The translations under genes were made by a program, and so were the position numbers. The notes under the pieces are model-generated. The model did no database searches, was not told the origin of the DNA, and saw only the letters and a program-made list of their open reading frames with translations. This document shows, piece after piece, positions 1 through 9,299 of a DNA stretch of 64,000 bases (its first letter is position 1; each line of letters opens with the position of its first letter). Source of the DNA: Hephaestia sp. MAHUQ-44 (GTDB taxonomy: Bacteria; Pseudomonadota; Alphaproteobacteria; Sphingomonadales; Sphingomonadaceae); NCBI RefSeq assembly GCF_023806085.1, contig NZ_JAMSLX010000001.1, positions 124,001 to 188,000 on the forward strand, written 5' to 3'.

Positions 1-2
1 CC

Positions 3-935
3 GCGATCGCGGGATCGGGCAAGATCATCGAGACCCAGCTCGGCTTCGTCGACATCGCCGGGCTGGTGCGCGGCGCGAGCAAGGGCGAAGGCCTCGGCAA
101 CCAGTTTCTGGGCAACATCCGCGAGGTCGACGCGATCGTCCACGTGCTGCGCTGCTTCGAGAATGACGACATCCAGCATGTCGACAACCATGTCGATCCG
201 ATCGCCGATGCCGAGACGGTCGAAACCGAACTGATGCTCGCCGATCTCGAAAGCCTCGAAAAGCGCGTGCCCAATCTGGTCAAGAAGGGCCAGCAAGGTG
301 ACAAGGAGGCCAAGGCCGCCGCGAGCGTGCTGGGGCAGGCGCTCGATCTGCTGCGCGAGGGCAAGCCCGCGCGCCTCGTCGAGCCCAGGGACCCCGAGGA
401 AGAACGGCTGTTCGCGCAAGCCCAATTGCTCACCGCCAAGCCGGTGCTCTACGTCTGCAACGTCAACGAAGACGACGCGGCGCGCGGCAACGCCTATTCG
501 GCGCGCGTGTTCGACAAGGCCAAGGCCGAGGGCGCCGAGGCAGTGGTGGTCTCGGCCGCGATCGAGGCCGAGATCGCGACCATGCCCGCCGATGAGCGCG
601 GCGACTTCCTGGCCGAGCTGGGCTTGAGCGAAACCGGTCTCGCGCGCGTGATCCGCGCCGGCTACACGCTGCTCCGCCTCCAGACCTTCTTCACCGTCGG
701 CCCCAAGGAAGCGCGCGCCTGGACGGTCCCGACCGGCGCTCGCGCCCCGCAGGCGGCGGGCGAAATCCACACCGATTTCGAACGCGGCTTCATCCGCGCC
801 GAGACGATCGCCTTCGACGATTACGTTACATTGGGCGGCGAGGCGGGCGCGCGCGAGGCGGGCAAGCTGCGTCAGGAAGGCAAGGACTATGTCGTCCATG
901 ACGGCGACGTGATGCTGTTCCGCTTCAACGTCTGA
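3..935 (+). CDS. ychF: Redox-regulated ATPase YchF (5' end cut by window)
   Basis: Obg-related P-loop ATPase of the YchF/OLA1 family, a ribosome-associated protein that prefers ATP to GTP. The reading frame is open from base 3 and encodes about 310 residues, so roughly 50 N-terminal residues including the Walker A loop lie outside the window. Visible are the G3 region IAGLVRGASKGEGLGNQF, the altered G4 motif NVNE typical of ATP-preferring YchF (around nt 460), and a C-terminal TGS domain ending GDVMLFRFNV. The GTG near nt 66 is an internal Val codon, not the start. Length and C-terminus match the family. Confidence 0.97.
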   Translation, partial: AIAGSGKIIETQLGFVDIAGLVRGASKGEGLGNQFLGNIREVDAIVHVLRCFENDDIQHVDNHVDPIADAETVETELMLADLESLEKRVPNLVKKGQQGDKEAKAAASVLGQALDLLREGKPARLVEPRDPEEERLFAQAQLLTAKPVLYVCNVNEDDAARGNAYSARVFDKAKAEGAEAVVVSAAIEAEIATMPADERGDFLAELGLSETGLARVIRAGYTLLRLQTFFTVGPKEARAWTVPTGARAPQAAGEIHTDFERGFIRAETIAFDDYVTLGGEAGAREAGKLRQEGKDYVVHDGDVMLFRFNV

Positions 936-1060
936 TCGCCTGATCTGGTCGGTGCGCGGCGCGGTTCACGGTGTTACCTCCACCCGCCGCCCGTTCGCCA
1001 AATTGTCACGAACGCCATAGAAGGACGAGCCACAGGTCCACGGCTACCCGGGAGACGCCG

Positions 1061-2356
1061 ATGAATCGATTACGCGCCGTTCTTGCCGCGATGCTGGCCA
1101 TCGGCCTCTCGGGCTGCATCGTTGCCGCACCGCCGCCGCCGCTGTCGGCGCTGCTCGCTTCGGCCGAGGCGACTCCCAAGCCGGTGGTGACGATCCTCGT
1201 GTCGATCGACGGCTTTCGCCCCGATTATCTGAACCGCGGGGTGACACCGCGGCTGAACGCGCTTGCCGCCGCCGGCGTCTCCGCGCCGATGACGCCGTCC
1301 TTCCCCTCCAAGACCTTCCCCAACCATTGGTCGCTGGTGACCGGCGAGGTGCCCGATCGCCACGGCATCGTCGCCAACCGGATGGAGGACCCCGCGCGCC
1401 CCGGCGAAACCTTCACCATGGCCAGCGACGATCCCTTCTGGTGGAACGCGGCCTCACCGATCTGGGTCGATGCCGAAAAAGCAGGCATCCGCACCGCGAC
1501 GATGTTCTGGCCCGGCGCCAATGTCGCGTGGGGCGGCACGCGCGCCACGGCCTGGCCGCACGACATCAGCGGCGGCACCCGACCCGAGGACTGGCAGCAG
1601 TTCAATCAGGTGATTGCCAATCCGCAGCGTGTCAACGCGGTGCTCGATTGGCTGCGGCGCCCGGCCGCGATCCGGCCGCGCTTCGTGACGCTGTATGTCG
1701 ATACCGTCGATACCGCCGGGCATATCTACGGCCCCGACGATGCCCGTACCACCGCCGCGATCGCCGATGCCGACGCCGCGATCGGGATGCTCGTCGATGG
1801 CCTCGCCACGCTGCGCCAGCCCGCCAATCTCGTCATCGTCTCGGATCACGGCATGGCCGCCACCTCGAGCGACCGCGTGATCGCGCTCGATGGCGTGGCC
1901 GATCCCGGCCTTTATCGCATCGTCGAAAGCGGCCCCTATGCCGCGCTCGTGCCGACCGAGGGCAACGACGCGACACTCGCCGTCGCATTGCTTGCCCCCC
2001 ACGAACACATGCAATGCTGGCGCAAGGCCGCGATTCCGGCGCGATTCCAATACGGCGCCAATCCCCGCGTCCCGCCGTTCCTTTGCCTCGCCGAGACCGG
2101 CTGGTCGATCCTGCCGACCACGCCGGCCACCCCGTTCACCGGCGGTAATCACGGCTATGACAATCAAGCACCCGATATGGCGGCGCTGTTCGTCGCACAC
2201 GGACCCGCCTTCGCACGCGGCCAGACGCTGCCCGCTTTCCCCAATGTCGATGTCGAGCCGTTGCTGCGCGATCTGCTGGCGATGCCGCTCGATGCCGCCG
2301 TCGACGGCACCGATACCCCGTTCACATCGATCCTGATCCAGTCCAAGGAGCGCTGA
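1061..2356 (+). CDS. Secreted lipoprotein phosphodiesterase/nucleotide pyrophosphatase (NPP, alkaline phosphatase superfamily)
   Basis: Predicted 431-residue lipoprotein: a hydrophobic leader ending in the lipobox LSGC is followed by a Pro-rich linker. The metal-dependent NPP core is clear: SIDGFRPDYL near residue 47, the catalytic-Thr segment PSKTFPNHW near 84, DTVDTAGHIYGP near 214, SDHGM near 261 and GGNHGYDN near 361. The family hydrolyses nucleotide or phospholipid phosphodiester bonds outside the cytoplasm. The ATG at 1061 was chosen because it starts the signal peptide and follows GGGAG; the open frame extends further upstream without signal features. Substrate cannot be told from sequence. 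Confidence 0.88.
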   Translation: MNRLRAVLAAMLAIGLSGCIVAAPPPPLSALLASAEATPKPVVTILVSIDGFRPDYLNRGVTPRLNALAAAGVSAPMTPSFPSKTFPNHWSLVTGEVPDRHGIVANRMEDPARPGETFTMASDDPFWWNAASPIWVDAEKAGIRTATMFWPGANVAWGGTRATAWPHDISGGTRPEDWQQFNQVIANPQRVNAVLDWLRRPAAIRPRFVTLYVDTVDTAGHIYGPDDARTTAAIADADAAIGMLVDGLATLRQPANLVIVSDHGMAATSSDRVIALDGVADPGLYRIVESGPYAALVPTEGNDATLAVALLAPHEHMQCWRKAAIPARFQYGANPRVPPFLCLAETGWSILPTTPATPFTGGNHGYDNQAPDMAALFVAHGPAFARGQTLPAFPNVDVEPLLRDLLAMPLDAAVDGTDTPFTSILIQSKER

Positions 2357-2359
2357 ACC

Positions 2360-2806
2360 ATGCAATATTTCGAGGATATCGAGGTCGGCCGCAAACAGCG
2401 GTTCGGGCGATATGAAGTAACCCGCGACGAGGTGCTGGCATTCGCCGGCAAATTCGATCCCCAGCCATTCCATCTTTCCGACGAGGCCGCGGCGGAAACC
2501 CATTTCGGGCGGCTGTCGGCCAGCGGCTGGCACACCTGCGCGATGACGATGTCGATGGTGGTCGAGAATCTGAAGGACAACCGGCAGGCGGGGCTCGGTT
2601 CGCCCGGAATCGATGAGTTGCGCTGGCTCAGGCCGGTCTATCCCGGCGACACGCTGTCGTGCGCCACCGAGGTTCTCGACAAGCGCGTGTCACGCAGCCG
2701 CCCCGAAATGGGCAGCTTCCGCAGCCGCATGACGGTGTTCAACCAGCACGACCAGCCGGTCCTGAGCTTCATCTCGATCGGGCTGGTCCGGACGCGACCC
2801 GCCTAG
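2360..2806 (+). CDS. MaoC-like hot-dog-fold dehydratase
   Basis: 148-residue MaoC/(R)-specific enoyl-CoA hydratase family protein. The hydratase motif region reads FDPQPFHLSDEAA followed by ASGWHT, consistent with the D-x(n)-H catalytic arrangement of the family. It starts four bases after the phosphodiesterase stop and has AAGGAG upstream at about 2345, so the two are probably cotranscribed. Its TAG stop (2804-2806) is the first three bases of a dispersed 60-bp hairpin repeat. The acyl-CoA substrate is unknown. Confidence 0.88.
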   Translation: MQYFEDIEVGRKQRFGRYEVTRDEVLAFAGKFDPQPFHLSDEAAAETHFGRLSASGWHTCAMTMSMVVENLKDNRQAGLGSPGIDELRWLRPVYPGDTLSCATEVLDKRVSRSRPEMGSFRSRMTVFNQHDQPVLSFISIGLVRTRPA

Positions 2807-2863
2807 AGCGATATCGAGCCAGATGGAATCATCTGGCGACTCGGAAATAACGGCAAACAAAAG
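2804..2863 (+). repeat. 60-bp dispersed hairpin repeat, family B, copy 1
   Basis: Begins TAGAGCGATATCGAGCCAG and contains the stem CCAGATG-GAAT-CATCTGG followed by GGCGACTCGGAAAT and ACGGCAAACAAAAG. Near-identical 60-bp copies lie at 16630-16689 and 53211-53270. In this copy the outer stem (GTGATTTC/GAAATCAC in copy 3) is degraded. Sits in the convergent gap between maoC and a minus-strand lipoprotein gene. Confidence 0.85.
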
Positions 2864-2964
2864 CCGATCCAGAGTCGCGCAGCGCGGGGCGGAGCCCCAT
2901 CCCCGCCCCCGGCGCCCGCGTCCTTATGCTGCGCAGGGGCTGGAGCGGAGCATGGCCCGGTCGA

Positions 2965-3612
2965 TCACCGCTGCTGACGGTCGCGCCCGCCGCGCGATGG
3001 CGTGGTACCGCGCTGGCCGTTGACACGCGGCGAATGCGCGCGCGGATTGCCGGCGCGCGGTGACTGGGCACGCGGCGGGCGCCCCTGGGGAGCCTGCGCG
3101 CCGGGGGCGGAAGGGCGCGGTGTCGAGGTGGTAGGACGCCGCCCGTCGCCACGGTTCCAGTTCCCATCGCCCCGCGGACGATCGCCGCGATTCCAGTTAC
3201 CGTCTCCGCGCGGGCGATCGCCGCGATTCGCGTTGTCGGGCCTGCGATTTCCGCCGTTCCAGTTGCTCCAATTGCCGTTGCGGTCGCCACGCCAGTCGCG
3301 ATTGTCGCGGCGATATTGCGCGGCGCGGCGGTTCCAATAGGCGCGCTGGCTGCTCGTCCAGCGATGCGGACGGCGATAGCGATCGTATACATAGATGCCG
3401 GTGCCGGGATAATAATAATCGCCGTACCAACCGTAATAAGACGGGGCATAGCCATAGCCGTAACCGCCGTAATAATCGTCATAATAGGGGTCGCCGTAAT
3501 AGCCCCCATAGCCCATCGATACGCCGCCGTAATAACCGTCGGACGCACAAGCCGACAGGCCGATTCCCGCCGCGAGAACGAGGCCGATAACGCCGAAACG
3601 TGACATAGCCAT
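2965..3612 (-). CDS. Tyr/Gly-rich lipoprotein with Arg-Gly-Asp-Asn repeats
   Basis: 215-residue predicted lipoprotein; I do not recognise a named family. The leader ends in LSACAS (lipobox). Residues about 22-70 are extremely rich in Gly and Tyr (GGYYGDPYYDDYYGG), followed by a short conserved-looking RxYWNRRAAQYRRDN segment and then repeats of about 12 residues (NRGDRPRGDGNW), ending in a basic Pro/Arg tail. The start at 3612 was chosen because AGGAGA lies 7 nt upstream and the leader starts there; the open frame extends 47 codons further. The composition suggests an envelope-exposed low-complexity protein; function unknown. Confidence 0.75.
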   Translation of the reverse strand: MAMSRFGVIGLVLAAGIGLSACASDGYYGGVSMGYGGYYGDPYYDDYYGGYGYGYAPSYYGWYGDYYYPGTGIYVYDRYRRPHRWTSSQRAYWNRRAAQYRRDNRDWRGDRNGNWSNWNGGNRRPDNANRGDRPRGDGNWNRGDRPRGDGNWNRGDGRRPTTSTPRPSAPGAQAPQGRPPRAQSPRAGNPRAHSPRVNGQRGTTPSRGGRDRQQR

Positions 3613-3749
3613 GAGGGTTTCTCCTGATACGCGGAACACTGATGTTGCTCTGGAAATAACACAGGAACGATGAGCGGCGGCTGAACCGCGACGAGACGAG
3701 AACGCGCCCCGTTTCCGGCCGGTTCCGCATCCGCCCGCCCTCCGACGCC

Positions 3750-4283
3750 TCAATGCCCCGCGAATGACACCAGCGCCGACACATGGATCCCGTCGGCACG
3801 CAGTGCCTCGGCCCCGCCCAGATCGGGCAGATCGACCACGAAGCGCGCCTGGGTGACGACCGCGCCCGCCTTGCGGAGCAACCGGATCGCGGCGCGGGCG
3901 GTGCCCCCGGTCGCGATCAGATCGTCGATCAGCAACACCCGCGCGCCGGCCGCGCAGGCGTCGGCGTGCATCGCGATTCTGTCGGTGCCGTATTCAAGCG
4001 CATATTCTTCGGCGATCGTGGCGCCGGGCAACTTTCCGTCCTTGCGGATCAGCAGTACGCCAGCCCCAAGCGGCACGGCAAGCGCAGCGGCGAACAGGAA
4101 GCCACGCGCCTCGATCCCCGCGACCAGATCGACCGGCCCGTCGACCGCGGCAACCATGCGGTCGACCGTCTCGCGAAGCCCATCGGCATCGAGCAACAAG
4201 GTGGTGATGTCGCGAAACTGGATACCGGGCTTGGGAAAATCGGGGATCGTGCGGATCTTCGCCTTCAGATCGTCATTGGCCAT
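3750..4283 (-). CDS. apt: Adenine phosphoribosyltransferase
   Basis: 177 residues, the usual length. Converts adenine and PRPP to AMP (purine salvage, cytosolic). The 13-residue PRPP-binding motif VLLIDDLIATGGTA is at about 117-130, and the N-terminus IRTIPDFPKPGIQFRDITTLL is characteristic of Apt. It lies downstream of petC on the same strand, separated by a 90-bp gap with a strong hairpin (4301-4332), so it may be transcribed separately or by read-through. Confidence 0.96.
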   Translation of the reverse strand: MANDDLKAKIRTIPDFPKPGIQFRDITTLLLDADGLRETVDRMVAAVDGPVDLVAGIEARGFLFAAALAVPLGAGVLLIRKDGKLPGATIAEEYALEYGTDRIAMHADACAAGARVLLIDDLIATGGTARAAIRLLRKAGAVVTQARFVVDLPDLGGAEALRADGIHVSALVSFAGH

Positions 4284-4300
4284 GGCATGCTCCAGACGAC

Positions 4301-4332
4301 AACGCCGGGCGAGGGAGACCCCACCCGGCGTT
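4301..4332 (-). terminator. Hairpin between petC and apt
   Basis: Perfect 9-bp stem AACGCCGGG / CCCGGCGTT with a 14-nt loop, placed directly after petC on its coding strand. No T-run follows on the minus strand, so it could be a weak terminator, an attenuator or an mRNA 3'-end stabiliser. Confidence 0.5.
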
Positions 4333-4373
4333 GAATTTCGAATCGCCCCCCACGCATCGCGCGCGGGCTGCGA

Positions 4374-5216
4374 TCAATGCTCGATGTTGCGCCAGACGTT
4401 CTTATAGGCGCCCCACGCGAGGAAGCAGAACACCAGCAGGAACAGCACCGTCGCAAAACCGGCGGCATGGCGCCGTTCGAGATTGGGTTCGGCGGTCCAC
4501 ACCAGGAAGGCCGTCACGTCGGTCGACATCTGGTCGATCGTCGGGCGGGTGCCGTCCAGATACTGGACCTGGCCTTCGCTGTTGATCTGCTGCGCCATCG
4601 CGGTGGCAAGAGACGGGAAATACGGGTTGAAATGCAGCCCTTCGAGCACCTCGAAATCGGGATATTTCTTCGCGATCTCGGGATCGGGCGTTTCATAGCC
4701 GGTCAGCAGCGAATGAAGGTACGGCGCCCCGCCTTCGCGTGCCTTGACGATCAGCGAGAGATCGGGCGGCAACGCGTTGTTGTTCGCCGCACGCGCCGCG
4801 ATGTCGTTCGCGAACGGCTTGGGGAACGGATCGGACGGCACGTTCTTGCGCGTCGTCGCCTCGCCGGTATCCGGGTTGATCGTCGGCTGCTCGATCACCC
4901 ACTGGCTGGCGATCGCCTTCACTTCGGCCTCGTTATACCCGATCTTCTGGAGATCGCGGAAATGGACGAGATCGATCGAGTGGCACGCCGCACAGACTTC
5001 CTTGTAGACAAGGAAGCCGCGCTGGAGCTGCTGGTTGTCGAACTTGCCGAACGGCCCGTCCGACGCCAGCTTGAACGGCTTGGGCTCCTTGTGGAACTCC
5101 TCGGTCACCGTCGGCTGCGGCGGCTCGGTGATAAGGCCCTTGATCGTGCCGCCGAGCGCAAACACCAGCGCCCCGACAAAGGCGGCGCCGACGAGCCATG
5201 AAAAGAAACGAACCAT
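4374..5216 (-). CDS. petC: Cytochrome c1 of the bc1 complex
   Basis: 280 residues. Carries the heme-c motif CAACH (Cys75, Cys78, His79), an N-terminal hydrophobic segment (about 5-25) and a C-terminal membrane anchor FATVLFLLVFCFLAWGAY before the basic tail. The region NPYFPSLATAM carries the likely axial Met. Transfers electrons from the Rieske protein to cytochrome c in the periplasm. Third gene of petA-petB-petC, 15 nt downstream of petB. Confidence 0.97.
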   Translation of the reverse strand: MVRFFSWLVGAAFVGALVFALGGTIKGLITEPPQPTVTEEFHKEPKPFKLASDGPFGKFDNQQLQRGFLVYKEVCAACHSIDLVHFRDLQKIGYNEAEVKAIASQWVIEQPTINPDTGEATTRKNVPSDPFPKPFANDIAARAANNNALPPDLSLIVKAREGGAPYLHSLLTGYETPDPEIAKKYPDFEVLEGLHFNPYFPSLATAMAQQINSEGQVQYLDGTRPTIDQMSTDVTAFLVWTAEPNLERRHAAGFATVLFLLVFCFLAWGAYKNVWRNIEH

Positions 5217-5231
5217 TGTTCTGATAGCCCC

Positions 5232-6539
5232 TTATTCGGACGCCGCCGCGCCACCGCTTGTCGCGGATTCGCTCGGCTGGATTCCGCCCTTCTTCGCCAA
5301 CACCGCCTCTGTGATCGAGTTCGGCAACGGTCGGGGCCGCTCGGTGCGCGCGATAATCGGCAGAATGATCAGGAAGTGCGCGAAATAATAGATCGACGCG
5401 ATCTGGCCCATGATCACATAGCCCGGCGTCGCCGCCGATCCGCCGCACCATGCCAGCACTAGGATATCGACCAGCAGGATGCCGAAGAAGATGCGGAAGG
5501 TGGGGCGATAATTGCCCGAGCGCACCGGCGAATTGTCGATCCACGGCAGGAAGAACAGCAGCAGGATCGAGGCGAACATCGCCAGCACGCCCCACAGCTT
5601 CGCCGGGATCCACAGGAAGTTGAAGGTGAAGGCGCGCAGGATCGCGTAGAACGGCCAGAAATACCATTCGGGCACGATATGCGCGGGCGTCGAAAGCGGG
5701 TTGGCCGGAATGTAATTGTCCGAATGACCCAGATAATTGGGTGCAAAGAACACCAGCACCGCGAACACCAGCAGGAACACGCCGACGCCGACGCCGTCCT
5801 TGGCGGTGTAATAGGGATGGAACGGCACCGTATCCTGCTTGCCCTTCACATCGACCCCGGTCGGGTTCGACGAACCCGGAATGTGCAGCGCCCAGATGTG
5901 GAGGATGACGACCCCTGCAATCACGAACGGCAGCAGATAATGGAGCGAGAAGAAGCGGTTGAGCGTCGCGTCGCCGGGCGCAAAGCCGCCGAGCAACCAC
6001 ACGCGCACCGATTCGCCGACCACCGGGATCGCCGAGAAGAAGCCGGTGATCACCTGCGCGCCCCAGAAGCTCATCTGCCCCCAGGGAAGCACATAGCCCA
6101 TGAACGCGGTCGCCATCATCAGCAGGAAGATGACGAGGCCGAGCAGCCACACCATTTCGCGCGGGGCCTTGTACGATCCGTAATAAAGCCCGCGGAACAG
6201 GTGGATATAGACGACGATGAAGAACATGCTGGCGCCGGTCGCGTGGACATAGCGCAGCAGCCAGCCCGCATTGACGTCGCGCATCAGATGCTCGACCGAC
6301 AGGAAGGCGATATCGGCATCGGCGGCGTAATGCATCGCCAGCACGATCCCGGTGACGATCTGGATCGCCAGCGCGAGCCCGGCGAGAACGCCGAAGTTCC
6401 AGAAATAGTTGAGGTTGCGCGGCACGGGATAGCCCGCGCCGACAGCATTATAGGCGAGGCGGGGAAGCGGCAGGCGCTCGTCCAGCCAACGCATGACCGG
6501 GTTTTTCGGCTGGTACTGGTTTGCCCAGGGAAAGCTCAT
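5232..6539 (-). CDS. petB: Cytochrome b of the bc1 complex
   Basis: 435-residue polytopic membrane protein that binds hemes bL and bH and contains the quinol oxidation and reduction sites. Diagnostic features include [18 protein letters not shown], the heme-ligand His in [10 protein letters not shown], and the Qo-site PEWY motif in [15 protein letters not shown]. The length matches full-length bacterial cytochrome b rather than the split b6/IV form. Starts 2 nt after petA, so translation is likely coupled. Confidence 0.97.
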   Translation of the reverse strand: MSFPWANQYQPKNPVMRWLDERLPLPRLAYNAVGAGYPVPRNLNYFWNFGVLAGLALAIQIVTGIVLAMHYAADADIAFLSVEHLMRDVNAGWLLRYVHATGASMFFIVVYIHLFRGLYYGSYKAPREMVWLLGLVIFLLMMATAFMGYVLPWGQMSFWGAQVITGFFSAIPVVGESVRVWLLGGFAPGDATLNRFFSLHYLLPFVIAGVVILHIWALHIPGSSNPTGVDVKGKQDTVPFHPYYTAKDGVGVGVFLLVFAVLVFFAPNYLGHSDNYIPANPLSTPAHIVPEWYFWPFYAILRAFTFNFLWIPAKLWGVLAMFASILLLFFLPWIDNSPVRSGNYRPTFRIFFGILLVDILVLAWCGGSAATPGYVIMGQIASIYYFAHFLIILPIIARTERPRPLPNSITEAVLAKKGGIQPSESATSGGAAASE

Positions 6540-6541
6540 TG

Positions 6542-7129
6542 TTACGCCCCCACCTTGATCGTCGTATCGGACGTGAATGCGTAGTCGGGCACCGGCAGGT
6601 TGGTCGGTGCCGGACCTTTACGAATCCGCGCGGCCGTATCGTAGGACGAACCGTGGCAGGGGCAGAAATAGCCCCCGTATTCGCCGCGCTGCTCGCCTTC
6701 CTTGTTGCCCAGCGGCACGCAACCCAGATGGGTGCACACGCCGATCGTGATCAGCCAGTTCTTCTTGCCTTCCTTGGTCCGCTGCTCGAGCGTCTCAGGG
6801 TCGCGCAGGTCGGACATCGGCACCGCATCGGCCTCGGCGATCTCTTTCGCCGTCAGATTGCGCACGAACAGCGGTTGCGACCGGAAGGTCGTCGTCACGG
6901 CCTGGCCTTCGGCGATCTTGGACAGATCGACCTCGGTGGTCGACATCGCGAGCACATCGGCCGACGGACTCATCTGGTTGACGAGCGGCAGCACGGCAAC
7001 GCCCGCACCAACGCCGGCAAACGTCACCGCAGCGATATTGATGAAATCCCGACGGCGGGGATCGTGCGCTTCCTCCAGAAACGGTTCGGGCGATTCGCCC
7101 GGCGGAATCGCATTGTCAGCACTTGCCAT
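6542..7129 (-). CDS. petA: Ubiquinol-cytochrome c reductase Rieske iron-sulfur subunit
   Basis: 195 residues. The N-terminal [13 protein letters not shown] is a twin-arginine-type membrane anchor that exports the folded protein. The 2Fe-2S ligands are in CTHLGC (Cys132, His134) and CPCHG (Cys156, His159), with Cys137 and Cys158 forming the family disulfide. First gene of petABC; AAGGGCAG lies upstream of the ATG at 7129. It is divergent from trmL across a 181-bp gap that must hold the operon promoter; I could not assign -35/-10 boxes there with confidence. Confidence 0.97.
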   Translation of the reverse strand: MASADNAIPPGESPEPFLEEAHDPRRRDFINIAAVTFAGVGAGVAVLPLVNQMSPSADVLAMSTTEVDLSKIAEGQAVTTTFRSQPLFVRNLTAKEIAEADAVPMSDLRDPETLEQRTKEGKKNWLITIGVCTHLGCVPLGNKEGEQRGEYGGYFCPCHGSSYDTAARIRKGPAPTNLPVPDYAFTSDTTIKVGA

Positions 7130-7310
7130 TCATCTGCCCTTGCACTTCGAAATTCCCGACGTGGCCCCATGCGAGACGTGACCGCGACGAACCGGCGGAT
7201 CGCCCCGTCCCCACGGGGGTCGGCGGCCTGATAGCGCCCGTAGCGCCGCTTTGCCAATGGCTTTTGTGGTCTCTTGCCGCGGCGACGACCGAAGCGCTAG
7301 GCAAGAACCC

Positions 7311-7772
7311 ATGCGTCTGGCGCTTTATCAACCCGATATCGCGGGCAATGTCGGCACGATCCTGCGGCTTGCGGCGTGCCTTGGGGTGCCCGTCGATCTG
7401 ATCGAGCCGATGGGTTTTGCCTTTTCGACCCGCGCGCTGGCCCGCGCCGGCATGGATTATGCCGCGCAGGCCGACGTGACGCGACACGTCGATTGGGCGG
7501 CGTTCGAAGCCGGCGCAGGGCGGATCGTGCTGCTGACGACGGTGGGCGGCGTGCGGCTCGATCAGGCGCGGTTCGCGCCCGGCGATACCTTGCTGCTCGG
7601 CAGCGAAGGCGCAGGCGTGCCGGCTGCGGTCCACGATCGCGCCGATTGCGCCCTACGCATCCCGATGCGTCCGGGCTTTCGCTCGCTCAACGTCGCGGTC
7701 GCGGGCGCAATGGCGCTGGGCGAGGCGCTGCGTCAGATCGATGGCTGGCCGCACGCGACCGAGACACAATGA
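7311..7772 (+). CDS. trmL: tRNA (cytidine/uridine 34-2'-O)-methyltransferase TrmL
   Basis: 153-residue minimal SPOUT methyltransferase. Motif 1 is in ALYQPDIAGNVGTILR (residues 4-19), motif 2 LLLGSEGAG at about 95-102 and motif 3 IPMRPGFRSLNVAVA at 117-131. It methylates the ribose of the wobble base of tRNA-Leu isoacceptors, using SAM. The ATG at 7311 gives the family's normal N-terminus; a longer open frame starts at 7251. Stop overlaps the hemF start as ATGA. Confidence 0.93.
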   Translation: MRLALYQPDIAGNVGTILRLAACLGVPVDLIEPMGFAFSTRALARAGMDYAAQADVTRHVDWAAFEAGAGRIVLLTTVGGVRLDQARFAPGDTLLLGSEGAGVPAAVHDRADCALRIPMRPGFRSLNVAVAGAMALGEALRQIDGWPHATETQ

Positions 7773-8653
7773 CCCCTTCCCTGCCCCCGCGCGCGATGGC
7801 TATGGACAGCGGCATGGAGCTCGATCCCCAACAACAAGCCACCCGCCTCTGGTTCGAGGCGCTTCGTGACCGCATCTGCGCAGCCTTCGAGAAGATCGAG
7901 GCCGAGGCCGGATCGGGCGCGACCTTTGTCTACACCCCCTGGGATCGCACCGATCCCTCGGGCGCGCCCGGCGGCGGCGGGGTGCGCGGGGTGATGAAGG
8001 GTACGATCTTCGAGAAGGTCGGCGTCAACGTGTCGACCGTCGGCGGCACGTTCGAGGGCGATTTCGCCAAATCGATCCATGGCGCCAGCGAAGATCCGCG
8101 ATTCTTCGCCACCGGCATCAGCCTCGTCGCGCATATGGCCAACCCGCACGTGCCCGCGGTCCATATGAACACGCGCTTCCTCGTCACCACCAGGCGCTGG
8201 TTCGGCGGCGGCGCCGATCTCAACCCGCCGATTCCCTATGATGACGACACCGCCGATTTCCACGCCGCGATGAAGGCGGCGTGCGACGCGCACGATCCCG
8301 CGCATTATCCGCGCTTCAAGCAATGGGCGGACGATTATTTCTACATTCCCCACCGCAAGGTGCATCGCGGTGTCGGTGGTATTTTCTACGATCATCTCGA
8401 AGGCGATTTCGACGCCGATTTCGCGTTCACCAAGGATGTGGGGCTCGCGTTTCTCGATATCTTTCCAGCCCTCGTGCGGCGACGCATGGGGCTGGAATGG
8501 AGCGCGGCGGACAAGGCACGCCAGCTCGAATGGCGCGGGCGCTACGCCGAATTCAACCTCGTCTACGATCGCGGCACATTGTTCGGGCTCAAGACCGGCG
8601 GCAATATCGACGCGATCCTGATGAGCCTGCCGCCCCACGCGACCTGGGACTGA
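7769..8653 (+). CDS. hemF: Oxygen-dependent coproporphyrinogen III oxidase
   Basis: About 294 residues; converts coproporphyrinogen III to protoporphyrinogen IX with O2 (heme synthesis). HemF hallmarks are present: PAVHMNTRF, WFGGGADLNP, HRGVGGIFYDHLEGDF and the C-terminal GLKTGGNIDAILMSLPP. The ATG at 7769 overlaps the trmL stop (ATGA). In-frame ATGs at 7796, 7802 and 7814 are also possible because no strong ribosome-binding site favours one. Probably cotranscribed with trmL and the following acetyltransferase. Confidence 0.95.
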   Translation: MTPSLPPRAMAMDSGMELDPQQQATRLWFEALRDRICAAFEKIEAEAGSGATFVYTPWDRTDPSGAPGGGGVRGVMKGTIFEKVGVNVSTVGGTFEGDFAKSIHGASEDPRFFATGISLVAHMANPHVPAVHMNTRFLVTTRRWFGGGADLNPPIPYDDDTADFHAAMKAACDAHDPAHYPRFKQWADDYFYIPHRKVHRGVGGIFYDHLEGDFDADFAFTKDVGLAFLDIFPALVRRRMGLEWSAADKARQLEWRGRYAEFNLVYDRGTLFGLKTGGNIDAILMSLPPHATWD

Positions 8654-8687
8654 GGATGACTGGCGCCGGCTCATCGAAAGGCCTGCG

Positions 8688-9299
8688 ATGGGGCTGATCG
8701 CTGTCCCCCACGACCAGTTGGCGACGATCGTCACCACGCTGGAGATGATCCGGCGTCCCCCGCTCAGGCCGATTCCCGAATCACCCCTGCAACTGGTGCG
8801 CTGGGAACGGCCCGATGCGGACAAATATCGCACGCTGTTCCGCCGCGTCGGCGCGCCGTGGCTGTGGTTTTCGCGGCTGGTGATGGCCGACGCCACTCTG
8901 CTTGCGATCATTCACGATCCCGAGGTCGCGGTGTTCGCGGTCGTCGATCGCGGCGGCGTCGAGGTCGGGATGCTCGAACTCGATTATCGCTACGCGGCGC
9001 AGTGTGAGCTTTCCTACGTCGGCCTCGTGCCCGAACTGGCAGGGCACGGCCATGGCCGCTGGCTGATGGCGCAGGCGCTGGCGCTGGCGTGGCGCAGGGG
9101 GATCACGCGGGTCTGGGTGCATACCTGCTCGCTCGACCACCCCAGCGCGCTCGGCTTCTACCGCGCCAGCGGATTCACGCCGATCCGGCGCACGATCGAG
9201 ACCTTCGCCGATCCGCGCGCGACCGGCGTGCTACCCGTCAATTCAGCGCCGCAAATCCCTTATTTGGCCGGAGCCTGCCCCGCCGACAGCCGGCGGTAG
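8688..9299 (+). CDS. GNAT-family N-acetyltransferase
   Basis: 203 residues. The acetyl-CoA-binding core is visible: LSYVGLVPELAGHGHGRWLMAQAL (motif A with GHGHGRW) and LGFYRASGF near the C-terminus (motif B). Substrate unknown. It follows hemF by 34 bp in the same orientation. Its last about 13 codons overlap, tail to tail, the 3' end of the minus-strand membrane gene ending at 9260. Confidence 0.85.
   Translation: MGLIAVPHDQLATIVTTLEMIRRPPLRPIPESPLQLVRWERPDADKYRTLFRRVGAPWLWFSRLVMADATLLAIIHDPEVAVFAVVDRGGVEVGMLELDYRYAAQCELSYVGLVPELAGHGHGRWLMAQALALAWRRGITRVWVHTCSLDHPSALGFYRASGFTPIRRTIETFADPRATGVLPVNSAPQIPYLAGACPADSRR

Noticed and set aside
3783-4407. Plus-strand open frames opposite apt
   Set aside because: Shadows of apt, which has a complete PRPP-binding motif and normal length on the minus strand.
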